Origin: Pachyseris speciosa
Taxonomy: Eukaryota; Cnidaria; Anthozoa; Scleractinia; Pachyseridae
DNA: 64,000 bases
Direction: 5' to 3'
NCBI GenBank assembly: GCA_016490735.1
Contig: JAEMWC010000452.1
Span: forward strand, 265,001-329,000
A program made the translations under genes and the position numbers. Below, piece by piece: positions 10,155 through 20,452 of the stretch. The notes under the pieces are model-generated. The model did no database searches. It was given only the letters and a program-made list of their open reading frames with translations, and was not told the DNA's origin. Within the stretch, counting starts at the first letter, position 1, and each line of letters begins with the position of its first letter.

Positions 10155-13100
10155 TAAAGATCGGCACATTAAATTGCAAAGGTTTGGCAGACGAAAAGAA
10201 AAGAAAAGACGTCTTTAATTGGCTTCGGCAAAAAAAACTTGACATATATTGTCTGCAGGAGGCACATATCCAAAACAGTAAAAGAGAATCCCACTTGGGC
10301 TATGAGGTTTTTTTAGCAGCTTGGATAGCAAAAGTTGTGGGGTCATTATTCTATTTAACAATACATTTGAATATGTGTTGCACAATGTAATTTGCGATCA
10401 ACATGGCAGATATATCGTCTTAGACATTTCTATATTTCAGCAACGTTGCACTTTGGTTGCTCTGTATCGTCCAAACACGGGCTTATATTATCCGGGGACT
10501 GGAACGTGGTGTTAAATTACCAAAAAGACACGAGTAATTATTCAAAGGAAAACAACCCAAATGCCCAAAAATCTTTGTTGGAGTTAATACTTTTGAGCTG
10601 GAAGATGTGTATAGAGTTCTGGAACCATCTGGATGTAGTTATACGTGGAGTACGTACAGTGATTTAAAGCAAGCAAGACTTGACTATTTTCTCGTATCTA
10701 CTGACTTGACAGGTCTAGTGGAGTCAATCCAAACTAGTGCTGGCTATCGCAGGCATCACTCATTAGTAGTAAGTGTTATGAATATGATTTTCACACATCA
10801 GGAGAGGGGCAGAGGGTTCTGGAAATTCAACAATTCTTTGTTGTCGGATCCGGCGTATGTGACACTTGTCAAAGATTATATCAATGAGACGATAGAAGAA
10901 TACAAAATTAACGGTGATTTAGAGCATCTACAGTCTCTCACGTTTCCCATTAATGACCAACTATTATTTCTCATTTCTTTTATTTACTCCACATTAACAT
11001 ATTAAATAAGAATACTATACTACTAAGAATAGTGAAGGAGTGGAGAAGGGCATGATATAGTAGACTAATTATATGCCCTTTTAAATTACAATACATAATT
11101 AGTTAAGATAAAAAGAGGAAACCTTACTATAAATAGTGGAGATGAGAAACTGAAGGAAAAGAAGTTTTACATAGGCGCATGGTAGAAACTAATACTGAGC
11201 AAAATAATACTGAAAGAGAGCTCTTTTAAATATTTGTTTTGTGGGTTTTTGGCGAATAGAAATGGGAATATCATTCCCGTAATAACTATTATTTGAAACA
11301 CTTAAGCTCCAGATTCGTGGTAAAACTATCTCTTATGCAGCATGGAAGAAAAGAGAGCAAAATAAGACTGAATGTTTTCTAGAAAATGATATTAATTCCT
11401 TCAACAGAGTTTAAATGTATCTCCATGCGAAGAAACTAAAACAAAATGAGTTACAAGAACTGAGAGAGCATAAAATGCATGGTATAGCTATGAGATCTAA
11501 AGCTAATTGGATAACAAAAGGAGAAAAAAAGCACTAAATACTTTCTAAATCTGGAAAAAAAAATACATTACACAAACAAATTAATTCCAAAGCTTGTTTT
11601 GGAGGATGCTACCGAAATCATAGACCAAAAGGATATAATTAAGGAACAGGAGCGTTTTTATGAAAGGCTTTACACTTCTAGGGGGTTCCACCTTCTTCAA
11701 TCAAGATAACATAAGGCCGAAGTTGACTCCTCAAGAAAGAGACTCTTGCGAGGGTAACATTTCTGCTAATGAATGTTTAGACGCCCTTAAGGTTATGGGT
11801 GACGGAAAAAGTCCTGGGACGGATGGTTTTACGGTGGAATTTTATAAATTTTTTGGGAAGGAACTTGGCCACTATTTAGTGCGGTCAATTAATTTTTCCT
11901 ATAGCTCCGGTGAAATGTCGGTCACTCAGAGAAGTGCGCTCATAACAACCTTGCCTAAACCAAACAAGTCAAAGTTTTATTTAAAAAATTGGAGGCCGAT
12001 CTCTTTACTTGAGGTAGATTATAAAATAGCTTCAGCTGTCATCGTTAATCGTATTAAGAAGGTTCTCCCAACCATCATATCACACACCCAAAAAGTCTTT
12101 CTGAAACACAGGTCTATAGCCGAAAATACTAGGCTGACTTACGATATTATAGATAAACTAAATTCTAGTAACCAAGAGGGCTTACTACTATTAATTGATT
12201 TTGAGAAAGCGTTCGATTCGGTGGAATGGAACTTTCTTGACGAAGCCTTAAAGTTTTTTAATTTCGGCGAGTCTATAAGACAGTGGGTTAAAACCTTTTA
12301 CAAAAATATTAATAGCTCCATTCTGTATAATGGTCATTGCTCAAATTCTTTTTTGGTCTCGAGAGGTGTTAGACAGGGAGATCCCCTGTCACCATACCTT
12401 TTCATTATTTGCGCTGAACTCCTCGCAGACGCCATAAAACACTGAAAACGGTCAAATTAAGGGAATTACTGTTAATAATGAGGAATTTTTGCTTGGACAG
12501 TACGCCCATGACACCTTTTTCCTCTTAGATGGAATCCAAACCTCGCTCTCTTCATGCCTAGATACCTTGGAACTCTTTGGAGAGTGTTCCGGTCTGAAGG
12601 TTAACGTAGAAAAAACTAAGGCTGTATGGTTGGGTAGCAAGCGATTCTCAAAAGACGTATTACTTCCTGAAAAAAAATTTAGCATGGGTTTTTAATGAAC
12701 CTTTCGACATCCTAGGGATAACGTTTTTTGTTGAAACCCCGTAAATAGGGAAGCACAATTACAAAAAAAAGCTAGATGAGGTCAGACAGCTTTTAGACTC
12801 ATGGTCCTGGAGACGTCTGAGCATCACAGGCAAAATATAGGTAATCAAGTCACTCGCAGTATCTAAATTCGTTCATTTATTTACCACACTTCCTACTCCA
12901 AATGAATGTTTACTTAAAGAATTGGAAACACTTTTTAACTCTTTTATTTGGGGCGGAAAGGGTGATAAAGTAGCTAGGAAAACAGTTATTAATGATATAA
13001 AAGATGGGGGGCTGAAGATGACGGATATTCGATCGTTCGTTAAGGCTTTAAAAATCTCCTGGATTAAAAAAGTATGGGACGTAAATTACCAGGCAGACTG

Positions 13101-14141
13101 GAAAAGGCTCTTGCTTTGTGATAATCTTTACTGGGAAGATGTGTGGTTACTAAACAAAAAATCATTATCAGTCTTGCCTTCCTCTTTTGTGGTAAATACT
13201 TTCTGGAGGAATGTAGTTGAGTCATGGACAGAGTACGTTCGTGAACCTGCAGAAGCCAGCGACTTCCTGTCTCAGCCGTTACGGAATAATGTTTTTATTA
13301 AGATAGAAAATAAACCTGTGTTCTATAGGTCGTGGTACGTAAAAACTGTACGCTTCGTCAATGATCTTGTAGACGAGTCTGGCCTTTTCATGTCACCAAC
13401 CGAATTGATCGATAAGTTTAATTTAAAGTGTACTTTTACAAGCTTTTGGTATTATGTGCGTAATTCCAGTTTCATGGAAATCAGAGATTAGAGAGTTTGG
13501 TAAACGGTTACCACTGATCAAATCTCAAAATATGGAGGGATTATTTAAAGCAAAAAGGGTGATCAGTTTCACTTATGATACCTTGCGAAAATCCGTTGCC
13601 ACTCAGCAAACCAAGGTGCAGCGTAAATGGAATAAACATCTTCCGTCTCCGGTAGGAGATTGGTCTACTTATTACAATATCCCTTTCCTATGCATGCACA
13701 AGTGGTAGTAAGTTAAGAAGCTTTCAATTTAGGATATTCCATAGAATTATTGGTAATGTATTGTTAATGAAAATGGGTATTAAGGATCGCGATGAGTGCT
13801 TTTTTTGTGATAGCAAACCTGAAACCATAGAGCACCTTTTTTGCTATTGCGACCGGGTATTTCCACTCTGGAGTGCCCTCGCCAATTGGATTTGGGAGGT
13901 AGCAAAAATTGAAGTAGACCTCTCCCTTGAATCTGTTCTCTTGGGCTACACAAACTGTCTACCTTGTAAAAATGCAATTAACTGTATTATTTTAGTAGTC
14001 AAGTTTTTCATTTATAAATGTAAAATGGCAGGACGTATCCCCGATTTTGCTGGCGTACAAAGCTACCTTAAGTTTCATTACAATATTGATAAATTTGCAT
14101 GTGATTTTTCTCATCAGGGAGAGTTCTTAAGTGGAAACTGA
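10155..14141 (+). pseudogene. LINE ORF2: endonuclease, reverse transcriptase, zinc-knuckle tail; multiply broken
   Basis: In order: an APE-type endonuclease start (IGTLNCKGL, CLQEAH) near 10160-10290; its end near 10680-10800, where the usual SDH triplet reads RHH (YRRHHSLVVS); and reverse transcriptase at 11660-12445 with NWRPISLL, the catalytic LIDFEKAFDSV and RGVRQGDPLSPYLF. The catalytic YADD box near 12495 reads YAHD in a shifted frame, so one metal-binding Asp is gone. A thumb/connection region follows at 12922-13700, then a CCHC-like zf-RVT segment (CFFCDSKPETIEHLFCYC) at 13790-13850. At least five frame changes are present, and the stretch 11005-11650 is nearly unreadable. It cannot be active. 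Confidence 0.85.
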
Positions 14142-14165
14142 TGAAAAATCTATTTGGTCAATAAA

Positions 14166-14290
14166 TGATGTGATGTTTGTAGTGTAGAAACGTAAGTATA
14201 GTTGTATTATGTCTTAAGTGTACACTGTAAGTTACAATGTTTTGTATTTTATCTTTTTTGTAGTATACTGTGTATTTGATCTATCGTAGG
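14166..14290. other. Junction between LINE and virus-like block
   Basis: A+T-rich sequence with no feature recognised. The exact end of the LINE lies somewhere here. Confidence 0.4.
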
Positions 14291-14415
14291 TAGTAGTGGG
14301 AGTGGGATTAGTCAAACAACACCTTCGCACCCCCGGTTCGCACCACACCCTCCTCGCTTCGCTCGTCGGGTTTTGGTGCTTTGGGGATTGTTTGACTAAT
14401 CCCTCTCCCACTACT
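14291..14415. repeat. 28-bp inverted repeat with GC-rich loop
   Basis: AGTAGTGGGAGTGGGATTAG at 14291 onward is mirrored at 14388-14415 with one mismatch in 28, around a 70-bp loop holding CTCCTCGCTTCGCTCGTCGG. A similar motif (GAGGAGCGTAGCGACGAGG) follows at 14430. It could be a separate foldback element or part of the left end of the virus-like block. No matching sequence was found beyond 33.3 kb. Confidence 0.5.
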
Positions 14416-14529
14416 TGTGACCCCATCCGAGGAGCGTAGCGACGAGGAAATAAATGCAACCATAAATATGGACTGGTTTATAAGGCCGAGGTAATTAATT
14501 ATTTTTGTGAAAATTTTTTCGCTTCATAT

Positions 14530-15157
14530 ATGGCGGCGGGGCAATTGAACAATCGCGAGCAAACAGTGATGAGTGGGGAGCGCAAGCAAATATTGGCTGA
14601 TAAAGGTTGGTATGGTCTTAAACCCCACCTGCAAGAAAAGCTTGACAAAGCAATAGAAACCATGTACCGTGACCTTAAACCAGTAACCCGGGGCGAATTA
14701 GTGAAGATTATTGAAAAACCTTCCCTTACTCTTATAAAGTATGATTATGAAGAAAGAGAAGAAAGGGGCAAGAAAACCCCAATTGATAAAAAAAACCGTT
14801 GACCACGCGTTTTATATCGCCGATTTTTTAAAACGTTTTGAAACACTTTTGACCAACGCCCACTGTTTGGCTGTAAGAGGGAGGGGTGATAATTACGAAA
14901 CAAACCCAGACGGTTACGAGGAACTTTCAAAGGGAGTTGCAGAGTTTGAAGAGGCTTTGGATGTACTTGTTCGAGAATTTAAAGAAAATGGATGGTACTG
15001 TGACGATAAAATTGCAGACGGGACCATTCTTTTAGAAGAAGCCTTAACAAAAAACCTAGACTCTTGTAATCATGAAATTAAAAGACAACTTTTGGTTTGT
15101 AATGTTAAACTTGCACAGTTGGTTTTGGACATACACGACAGCACAGCAAAAATGTAA
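14530..15157 (+). pseudogene. Unknown viral protein, one frameshift
   Basis: It starts at ATG 14530 (MAAGQLNNREQT), directly overlapping an ATATATG motif. The frame runs to 14802 and an overlapping frame continues to 15157. The change happens around the A-rich stretch 14770-14795. The product would be about 200 residues, acidic and helical, with no motif recognised. It is the outermost gene on the left and codirectional with the next five. Confidence 0.5.
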
Positions 15158-15183
15158 AAGCCCAAATTAAAGTAATATATAGG

Positions 15184-15593
15184 ATGGGTTGTATATTACC
15201 CAAGCAACACTGTCCGGAAACCTTAATGAACCAAATTTCAAAAGTTTTTGTAAAGGCCGCATTTGGCAACGTGGTTGTATTTACAGAACTTGACCTGCGC
15301 TATCGAGATGCCAAGCTTTAGTTGAAGAAATAGAAACCTGGGTGGCAAAAACAAAAGCAAAAAAAGAAAAAAACCCATATTACTATTGCCCAGAAGAGCA
15401 GTTACAGGAAGTTCTCCATAAACTGAAAAACGATGAAGCCCCGTGGAGGCACATTAAACAAACAAACGACTCGCGTTTTATTGACGAATGTGCCTATTTG
15501 TGTATTAGAGTAAGGTATGAGTTACCACCCCAAGAACGGGAATTCATGGATATGTGGTTAACAAATGAGGGGTTTTATGACACGGTTAATTGA
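15184..15593 (+). pseudogene. Unknown small viral protein, one frameshift
   Basis: TATATA at 15176-15181 precedes ATG 15184 (MGCILPKQHCP). That frame stops at a TAG at 15319-15321, while the next frame, open to 15593, is already readable from about 15312. The C-terminal half is Lys-rich (AKTKAKKEKNPYYYCPEEQ) then acidic. About 137 residues in all. No family recognised. Confidence 0.5.
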
Positions 15594-15612
15594 AGAAATA
15601 TGTGCACGTTAT

Positions 15613-16507
15613 ATGATGCATGTGCTGGAACCTCCCGCTTTTATGTGTGTAACATTTTTTTAAAAACGTGAAAAACAATAAGTGGAAGGTTGTTGCAGCC
15701 GCGAATTGTGATTTGGAATTTGAAAACCATAAAAACCCTTTTGAAAAAGAGGGGTTTGAATTTTATTCCATCATTCACCAAAAATTTACCTTTGATGGAA
15801 TTAAATTTGCACATTTATGGCAGATAAAAAACTTTCACTGGTGTCAAAAAGGAGAAAAAACCATTTCTGAGTTTGAAGCCCCTGAAACAGCGGTTTTAGC
15901 AACACTCAGAGACATTAAATTTAACAACAACAAAAAAACATATTACCCCATGAAAAATTTAAAACCACAAACAGAAAGAGAGCAAATAAAAATAACGTCA
16001 ATATTAGCGCATAAGTCAAATTTGTGTCGACAAATTAAAAGGTTTGTACCCAAATATGAACCCTACCAACAAGAAATATTAGACCATTTTCAATCCAAAA
16101 CAAAACCTACTGTAAAATCAAGGAAAGCAGCCCCTTTAATGAAAAACATTTGGGGTTTGCCCCCAGAACTTAGAGAAAAAATTTACAAAACAACCATTGA
16201 AAGCACATTAAAAGACAGAAAAACAAGGGGTTGGAATGAAGTTCACCAGGAAATAATGGACTTTCACCGGTTTTTATGCAAAGACAACACAACAAAAGTG
16301 TGGGCCTTTAATGATGATTTAATATGTTTAGCTTGTTTATGTAATGGGACCATACACTCGTTTGGAAATTGGCCACATTACAGAGACGACCATTTGTTAG
16401 GAAGTAAAATTAGTGACTTGGAAGAATGGGCCGAAAAAAAATATAACACACCTTTAAGTAAATTGAAGAATGGTATAGAAAAAACGGGGTTTTGTTATAC
16501 CCCCTAA
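15613..16507 (+). pseudogene. Unknown viral protein with F-box-like LPPELREKIY motif
   Basis: A TATATG start region lies at 15611-15615. The first 16 codons lead into a T7/A5 homopolymer where the frame shifts, then an open frame continues to 16507 (about 280 residues). Near its middle is GLPPELREKIYKTTIES followed by KDRKTRGWNEVHQEI. The LPPEL-x-EKI core resembles the start of F-box motifs, which bind SKP1 in ubiquitin ligases; this is suggestive only. The same module recurs at 17280-17375. The C-terminal part has paired Cys and a Trp-rich region. Confidence 0.5.
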
Positions 16508-16556
16508 AAATATTACATTTTAAAGAATTAATTAAAAAATTACCAATATATTAAAT

Positions 16557-16823
16557 ATGAAGACTCTGTTACATAAAGAACTTAAAGAATGGTTTGTCGC
16601 AGCCCCTTTTTGTGAAAATGAAGAATGCTATATCCCAATAACAGTTTGTGGTGTATGCACGGACTGTCGCCGCAACGGCTACTGTTTTGTGTGTATGTTA
16701 AGAAATAAAGCGCACAAGTTACCACCCCTCAGTCAATTTGCAGAAAAGTGGCGCATAGAAATATACCCATGTTTGCCGTATTCGTGCTCGCAGTGCATTG
16801 GTGGTTGGTGTCCAAAACAATAG
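16557..16823 (+). CDS. Small cysteine-rich zinc-binding-like protein
   Basis: An intact 88-codon frame with ATG at 16557, 10 bp after ATATATT. Cysteines occur as CENEEC, CGVCTDC, CFVC and a C-terminal CSQCIGGWC. The spacing suggests two zinc-binding clusters. No known family was recognised. It lies between two F-box-motif genes in the left, A+T-rich gene block. Confidence 0.5.
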   Translation: MKTLLHKELKEWFVAAPFCENEECYIPITVCGVCTDCRRNGYCFVCMLRNKAHKLPPLSQFAEKWRIEIYPCLPYSCSQCIGGWCPKQ

Positions 16824-16909
16824 AGGAAGAGGTACGCGATGAGTTTCAATGCAACGCGTTGTAAATGAAATGGGCGCGCCGTGCCGTTTGTATTAAATTT
16901 GGTTTATAT

Positions 16910-17243
16910 ATGGGAAGCAGCGGTGAAGGCGGTTCAGCAAAACAGATTTTTGACCAAGCAATCACGGTATTCACCTTTTTGCAGGCAAAGCACGGCGAAA
17001 CAAGAAAAAACACTCTCACTTCGGTGACTCACTTCGGTGAGAGAAACAGTTGATTTTTTTGTGCAGGATTTAACCGCAAAACAGTACCACGAGTATGATT
17101 CAACAGAATGGGCAAACAGTTTAAAGGCAGAAGTTGACAAGTTTTTTGCAAGATTACCCAGACAAGGCTGTCCCCCTTGAAAAGGTTTTGCGAGAAGAAG
17201 GACAAAAGTTAATACAAACCGTGAGTAAAGAAATCGGCAATTG
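16910..17243 (+). pseudogene. Decayed unknown viral gene with 13-bp tandem duplication
   Basis: TATATATGG gives an ATG at 16910 (MGSSGEGGSAKQIF). A perfect 13-bp tandem duplication of CTCACTTCGGTGA at about 17017-17043 shifts the frame. Reading resumes with ETVDFFVQDLTAKQYHEY, shifts again near 17150 and ends in EEGQKLIQTVSKEIGN before a TGA at 17241-17243. Function unknown. Confidence 0.4.
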
Positions 17244-17251
17244 AACAAAGA

Positions 17252-17835
17252 ATGTTTTGGAGGTATATGGAGCAGCCACTTCCGCCGGAGCTGCAAGAAA
17301 AAATTTTCCAGGAGACAATTAAACAAAAAATTCAAGACAAAAAAAAGATGGGATGGGACAAAATTCACAGGTTTATTTCCTGTAAAACCTGTAAAACCCA
17401 TTGGAGGGAAAAAAGGTTATTCTTCCATCATATTTATTTAATTTATTTTGCAAAGATTGTTGTTTTAATTTTAAGCCCGAAAAAATGGACGAAGAAGGTG
17501 AAGAGGGTGAAGAAGACGAAGAAGGTGAAGAAAACTATCACTTGGGGCCTTTCTATATTGATCTTCCTTTTGTCGACCATAGTATAATTCGCAACGGTCG
17601 AAGGTGGGGTTTTAATTTCTATTTAACACCCCGTGATATTATTTTAAACCCCAACCAAGGGTTTTACAAATTAACCTTTAAAGCGAACGAAGATTATAGG
17701 TATTATAAATCAAGACGTTTTAGTGAATTAATGGAAAGAATAGAAAATAAAAAGAAGGAATTGGACGACATACAAAGATATGCTGAAAAATATACAACTG
17801 CTATATTTGGAAGAAGGCGGCGAAAGAGAAAGTAA
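17252..17835 (+). pseudogene. Second F-box-motif viral protein, frameshifted
   Basis: It starts at ATG 17252 (MFWRYMEQPLPPELQEKIF). The LPPELQEKIFQETIKQKI segment and following KKKMGWDKIH parallel those in the gene at 15613-16507, so the two probably arose by duplication. The frame moves near 17400 to one open to 17835. That contains a long Glu/Gly/Asp-rich acidic run, a compact middle with FYIDLPFVDHSII and a strongly basic end (GRRRRKRK), a likely nuclear localisation signal. It is the last gene of the + strand left block, with its 3' end facing the PLA2-like gene. Confidence 0.5.
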
Positions 17836-17866
17836 TTAAACACCCAACCCAAGTTTTTCTTTTACG

Positions 17867-18828
17867 TTAATTGCGTTGCGAGCCAGCATGTGGCCCCACT
17901 GTCTTTGGTTTCGTGGAATGTTGTCCAAGCTTTAACCATTTTGCGGTCAGCCGCGTGCTTGCATTTTTTTCGCTCTCGCCGTACTTTTTTGCGGGATAAC
18001 CACAGCTGCTGTAATCAAAGTCGCGCTGCATTGCAACGGCATCAGTTGTCCCGGTGGGTTGTTGGAAGATTTCCAAAATCTCCCCAGTCTCGGGGTCGTA
18101 ATCTAGTTGGTGGTGGAGGGGGTTGTAGGGGCCGGTGTATTTGTGGCCGGGCAAAGTCCAACCACCTTCGGATGCGGGCAGTTTACCAATCAGGCTGTGA
18201 ATGTCAACACCCTTGCCGTAATAGTTTTGCATGGTGTGTTTAAACACCGTGTCAAAACCCCGACCCTTGATAAGAGCGGGGACAAAAGCAGCCCATTTTT
18301 GCAGCTGCTCAGGGGATGCGAAAACCAAATCACCGAGCAAACTACCGCCGTAACCTTTCCATTTAATCCAAGAGCCGTAGCTGCGTTCGCCGCCCTTGTT
18401 TTTGTAATCGGCGTACTGGCGTTTGTACTCGGCCACCATTTTACGCCCCTCCACCGCCGAAACCTCGGGGCCTTTGAAAAGTTTGGGGTTGGAAACGACG
18501 TCCCAGAGTTTCTTAAAATCAACAAAGGGAAAAGGAACAAAAACCCTCGACCCACCTTATCCAAATCGGGTCTGTCGGTTGTGTAACGGATGTCGGGCCG
18601 CACTTTGGTTGAAAGTTGATTCAAAGCTTCAGTGCCAACTTTTTGTAAGATGGGGGTGGCTTTGCGGATCCCATAGTCAATTGCTCGCTGCTGTAGTTGG
18701 GGGTTTCGCATGGCCTCGGAAGCATAGTATCTGCCCATTTCCACCCCCTTTTTTTGCAAGATACGGTACGCCGTGGTGAAGAAACGAATCCAAAGCAGTG
18801 CCCGCAATGTCTTTACCAAGACCTTCAC
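17867..18828 (-). pseudogene. PLA2-like virion protein, frameshifted, catalytic His replaced
   Basis: The C-terminal half carries a parvovirus-type secreted phospholipase A2 signature: calcium-loop-like KYTGPYNPL, then TDAVAMQRDFDYSSCG. In active relatives the residue before the Asp is the catalytic His (HD motif); here it is Arg (codon CGC against CAC), so lipase activity should be lost. Such domains help virions leave endosomes by hydrolysing membrane lipids. Upstream, a frame starting around 18737 (MGRYYASEAMRNPQLQQR) supplies the N-terminal part and changes frame near 18545. The segment 18740-18828 may be a separate N-terminal extension. Last gene of the - strand capsid operon. Confidence 0.75.
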
Positions 18829-18831
18829 CCC

Positions 18832-19038
18832 TCACCGGCGTTTTTTTTTTTTTTTTCGTCTTTTTGTTCCAGCCCCGCTGGTCATTGGCAAAAACTGTGC
18901 TTTGTTAATACCACAAACCGAGCATTTAGCTTCGCCAAGTCTTCGTGAGCCTCTTTTTGTGTTTATCATTCGAGCCCTTTCAGAGCCCGCAACATTTGGG
19001 GTTTTGCGTTTGTCGCGCACACGATACCATCCGACCAT
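18832..19038 (-). CDS. Small zinc-ribbon-like protein (DUF5679-like)
   Basis: A 68-codon frame with MINTKRGSRRLG followed by KCSVCGINKAQFLP and a very basic tail (TKRRKKKKKRR). The layout matches small proteins of large DNA viruses and Polintons with two CxxC halves separated by a basic linker. The first half here reads YRVRDKRKTPN and lacks both expected cysteines, so zinc binding is doubtful. A nucleic-acid-binding role is inferred from the charge. It lies between protease and PLA2 genes on the same strand. Confidence 0.5.
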   Translation of the reverse strand: MVGWYRVRDKRKTPNVAGSERARMINTKRGSRRLGEAKCSVCGINKAQFLPMTSGAGTKRRKKKKKRR

Positions 19039-19054
19039 GGTTGTATTTGAAGTG

Positions 19055-20039
19055 TTATTTTTTGGGTGTAAGGTACGGCGAGGCTGTTATAATTGAAGGG
19101 GCGGTTGCGTGCTTAACGTTATCCGTCACACCTTTCAACGCCTGCGAGCCCAACAAACGAAACGCGCTGCCCCGAGAAGCAGTCGGGTTTACAAACATAC
19201 TGGCCGCATAAGCAATCTTGTCGGTAAGTGTTAGTTTTCGCCGGACTAAGGCACCGCCGCTTTGGGAAAAATAATTTTTGACGATATCCTCACTGTGGTG
19301 CAAATCATCGCGGGAAAACATTTTTAAGATGTCTTCGAAGCTTGTTCCTTGGTTTCGCTCATTGAGAAACATTAAACAGTAGTAACCACACCTTACACTG
19401 TCAATTGTTTGGATTTGCTGGTCGTTGCGGAGAAAGGTTGTAAGTCCCACTTTTCTCATTTCCCTTTCCCACTCGAAAGGCGGGTGCTGACCAAAGGAGT
19501 CGAAATATTCCATGTCTTCACCAGGCCAGCAGGCAACCCAGTGCGTGCCCAAAGACCCCAAATCATCCAAATTTAAAATGCAGAGGGAATGATGCAAAGG
19601 TTTGTATTCATTTCGTGAGAAAATCCCCTTGATCGGAATGTCCAGGGCTTTGCACCAATTCAGCAAATCAACGTTTGACAGGGGAACATCTTTAAATTTT
19701 AACCCCACCTTTTTTTTCATCCCAGGTCCCACAACCGGCGGAGGTTGGTACCAAGCGGGGTTAATTTGCATACCTTTTCCACCGGTGGTTGAGGGTGGTG
19801 GGGTGGGGGTATTTTGGAGCAGAGTGACGAGAGCGGGAGGGCCCAACCTGCATACCTTTTCCAATAAGGGATTTAACCAGGCTAATGGCAAGGGGCACAC
19901 CGATTGAAGCCAACATCCCCAAAAAGCCCCCGCGCTGTGTAGCGCTTCCACCCGACACCCTACCTTCTTTAATTAAATGTTGTTCAAGCGCTTTTCTTTG
20001 TGCGGGCGTCAATCGTTTAGCCAAAGTTAAAAGTTCCAT
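19055..20039 (-). pseudogene. Adenain-like cysteine protease with N-terminal membrane segment, frameshifted
   Basis: The start is ATG 20039 (MELLTLAKRLTPAQRKALEQ). Next comes a glycine-rich hydrophobic stretch (GGFLGMLASIGVPLAISLV) like a membrane-lytic or transmembrane segment. The frame changes near 19800-19830 and continues with KKKVGLKFKDVPLSN into a C5/ULP1-type protease. The His (GTHWVAC), Asp (EYFDSFG), Gln (IQTIDS) and Cys (RCGYYCL) appear in order, and Gln-to-Cys is 7 residues as in adenain. Such proteases cleave capsid precursors during maturation. A C-terminal tail of about 70 residues follows. The start overlaps the end of the upstream minor virion gene by 13 bp. All catalytic residues remain, so the break is confined to the linker. 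Confidence 0.85.
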
Positions 20040-20437
20040 TTCCTGGGCCCCCAGTGGCCGCTTCCGAAAATTTTATTTAAAAGTTTTTCTGCGCCCCATG
20101 TAACGCCAGCTTTCGCGCCTTCTTTAAGGGCAGATTTTGCCGCAGACGCAACGAAAGGGCGAGCGAGAGAAAACAGTGTTGAGAAAAGACTGCCGCCCTT
20201 CTGAATCATTTTAGGAATTTGGGTTTGGCTGATTTTTAAAACCGCCCCATTGTTTGCGGCCGCCGCTTTTTTCAGGTGGTTAATTTGGGTTTTAGTGAGA
20301 AAAATGGTTTCACCCCGGCCAATCTGTTGGGGTTTGAGGCGCAAAGAAACGGCCGCTCTTTTATCAACCGCTCTTTTAAGTTTGACCTTTTGCCCGTCGG
20401 TCAAAGAGATCTGAAACGAATGGTACTCTGTTCCCAT
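20027..20437 (-). CDS. Minor virion protein with duplicated LT-x-x-Q repeats
   Basis: An intact 136-codon frame. Two similar units can be aligned: residues 8-39 (FQISLTDGQKVKLKRA to LRLKPQQIG) and 46-74 (IFLTKTQINHLKKA to LKISQTQIP). Each is a basic helix-turn pattern. The C-terminal 50 residues are hydrophobic and Ala/Leu-rich (FSTLFSLARPFVASAAKSAL), suggesting membrane or capsid-interior contact. Proteins of this design sit between major capsid protein and protease in Polinton-type genomes and have been compared with adenovirus core/cement proteins. The ATG at 20437 overlaps an ATATATG motif. Confidence 0.65.
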   Translation of the reverse strand: MGTEYHSFQISLTDGQKVKLKRAVDKRAAVSLRLKPQQIGRGETIFLTKTQINHLKKAAAANNGAVLKISQTQIPKMIQKGGSLFSTLFSLARPFVASAAKSALKEGAKAGVTWGAEKLLNKIFGSGHWGPRKWNF

Positions 20438-20452
20438 ATATTAAAAGAATTT

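Larger units (their letters stand above)
9016..14165 (+). mobile_element. Decayed L1/Tx1-type LINE retrotransposon
   Basis: Two successive + strand genes, a coiled-coil/RRM-like ORF1 and an endonuclease-reverse transcriptase ORF2, give the layout of an L1-group non-LTR element. AATAAA at 14160-14165 follows the last stop and may be its polyadenylation signal. Both genes are broken by frameshifts and stops, and the reverse transcriptase active site is altered. No target-site duplication or poly-A tail was found, so the exact ends are uncertain. Confidence 0.85.

Noticed and set aside
14291..14415. Left terminal inverted repeat of the viral element
   Set aside because: Both arms lie on the same side of the block, and no matching copy was found near or beyond 33.3 kb.
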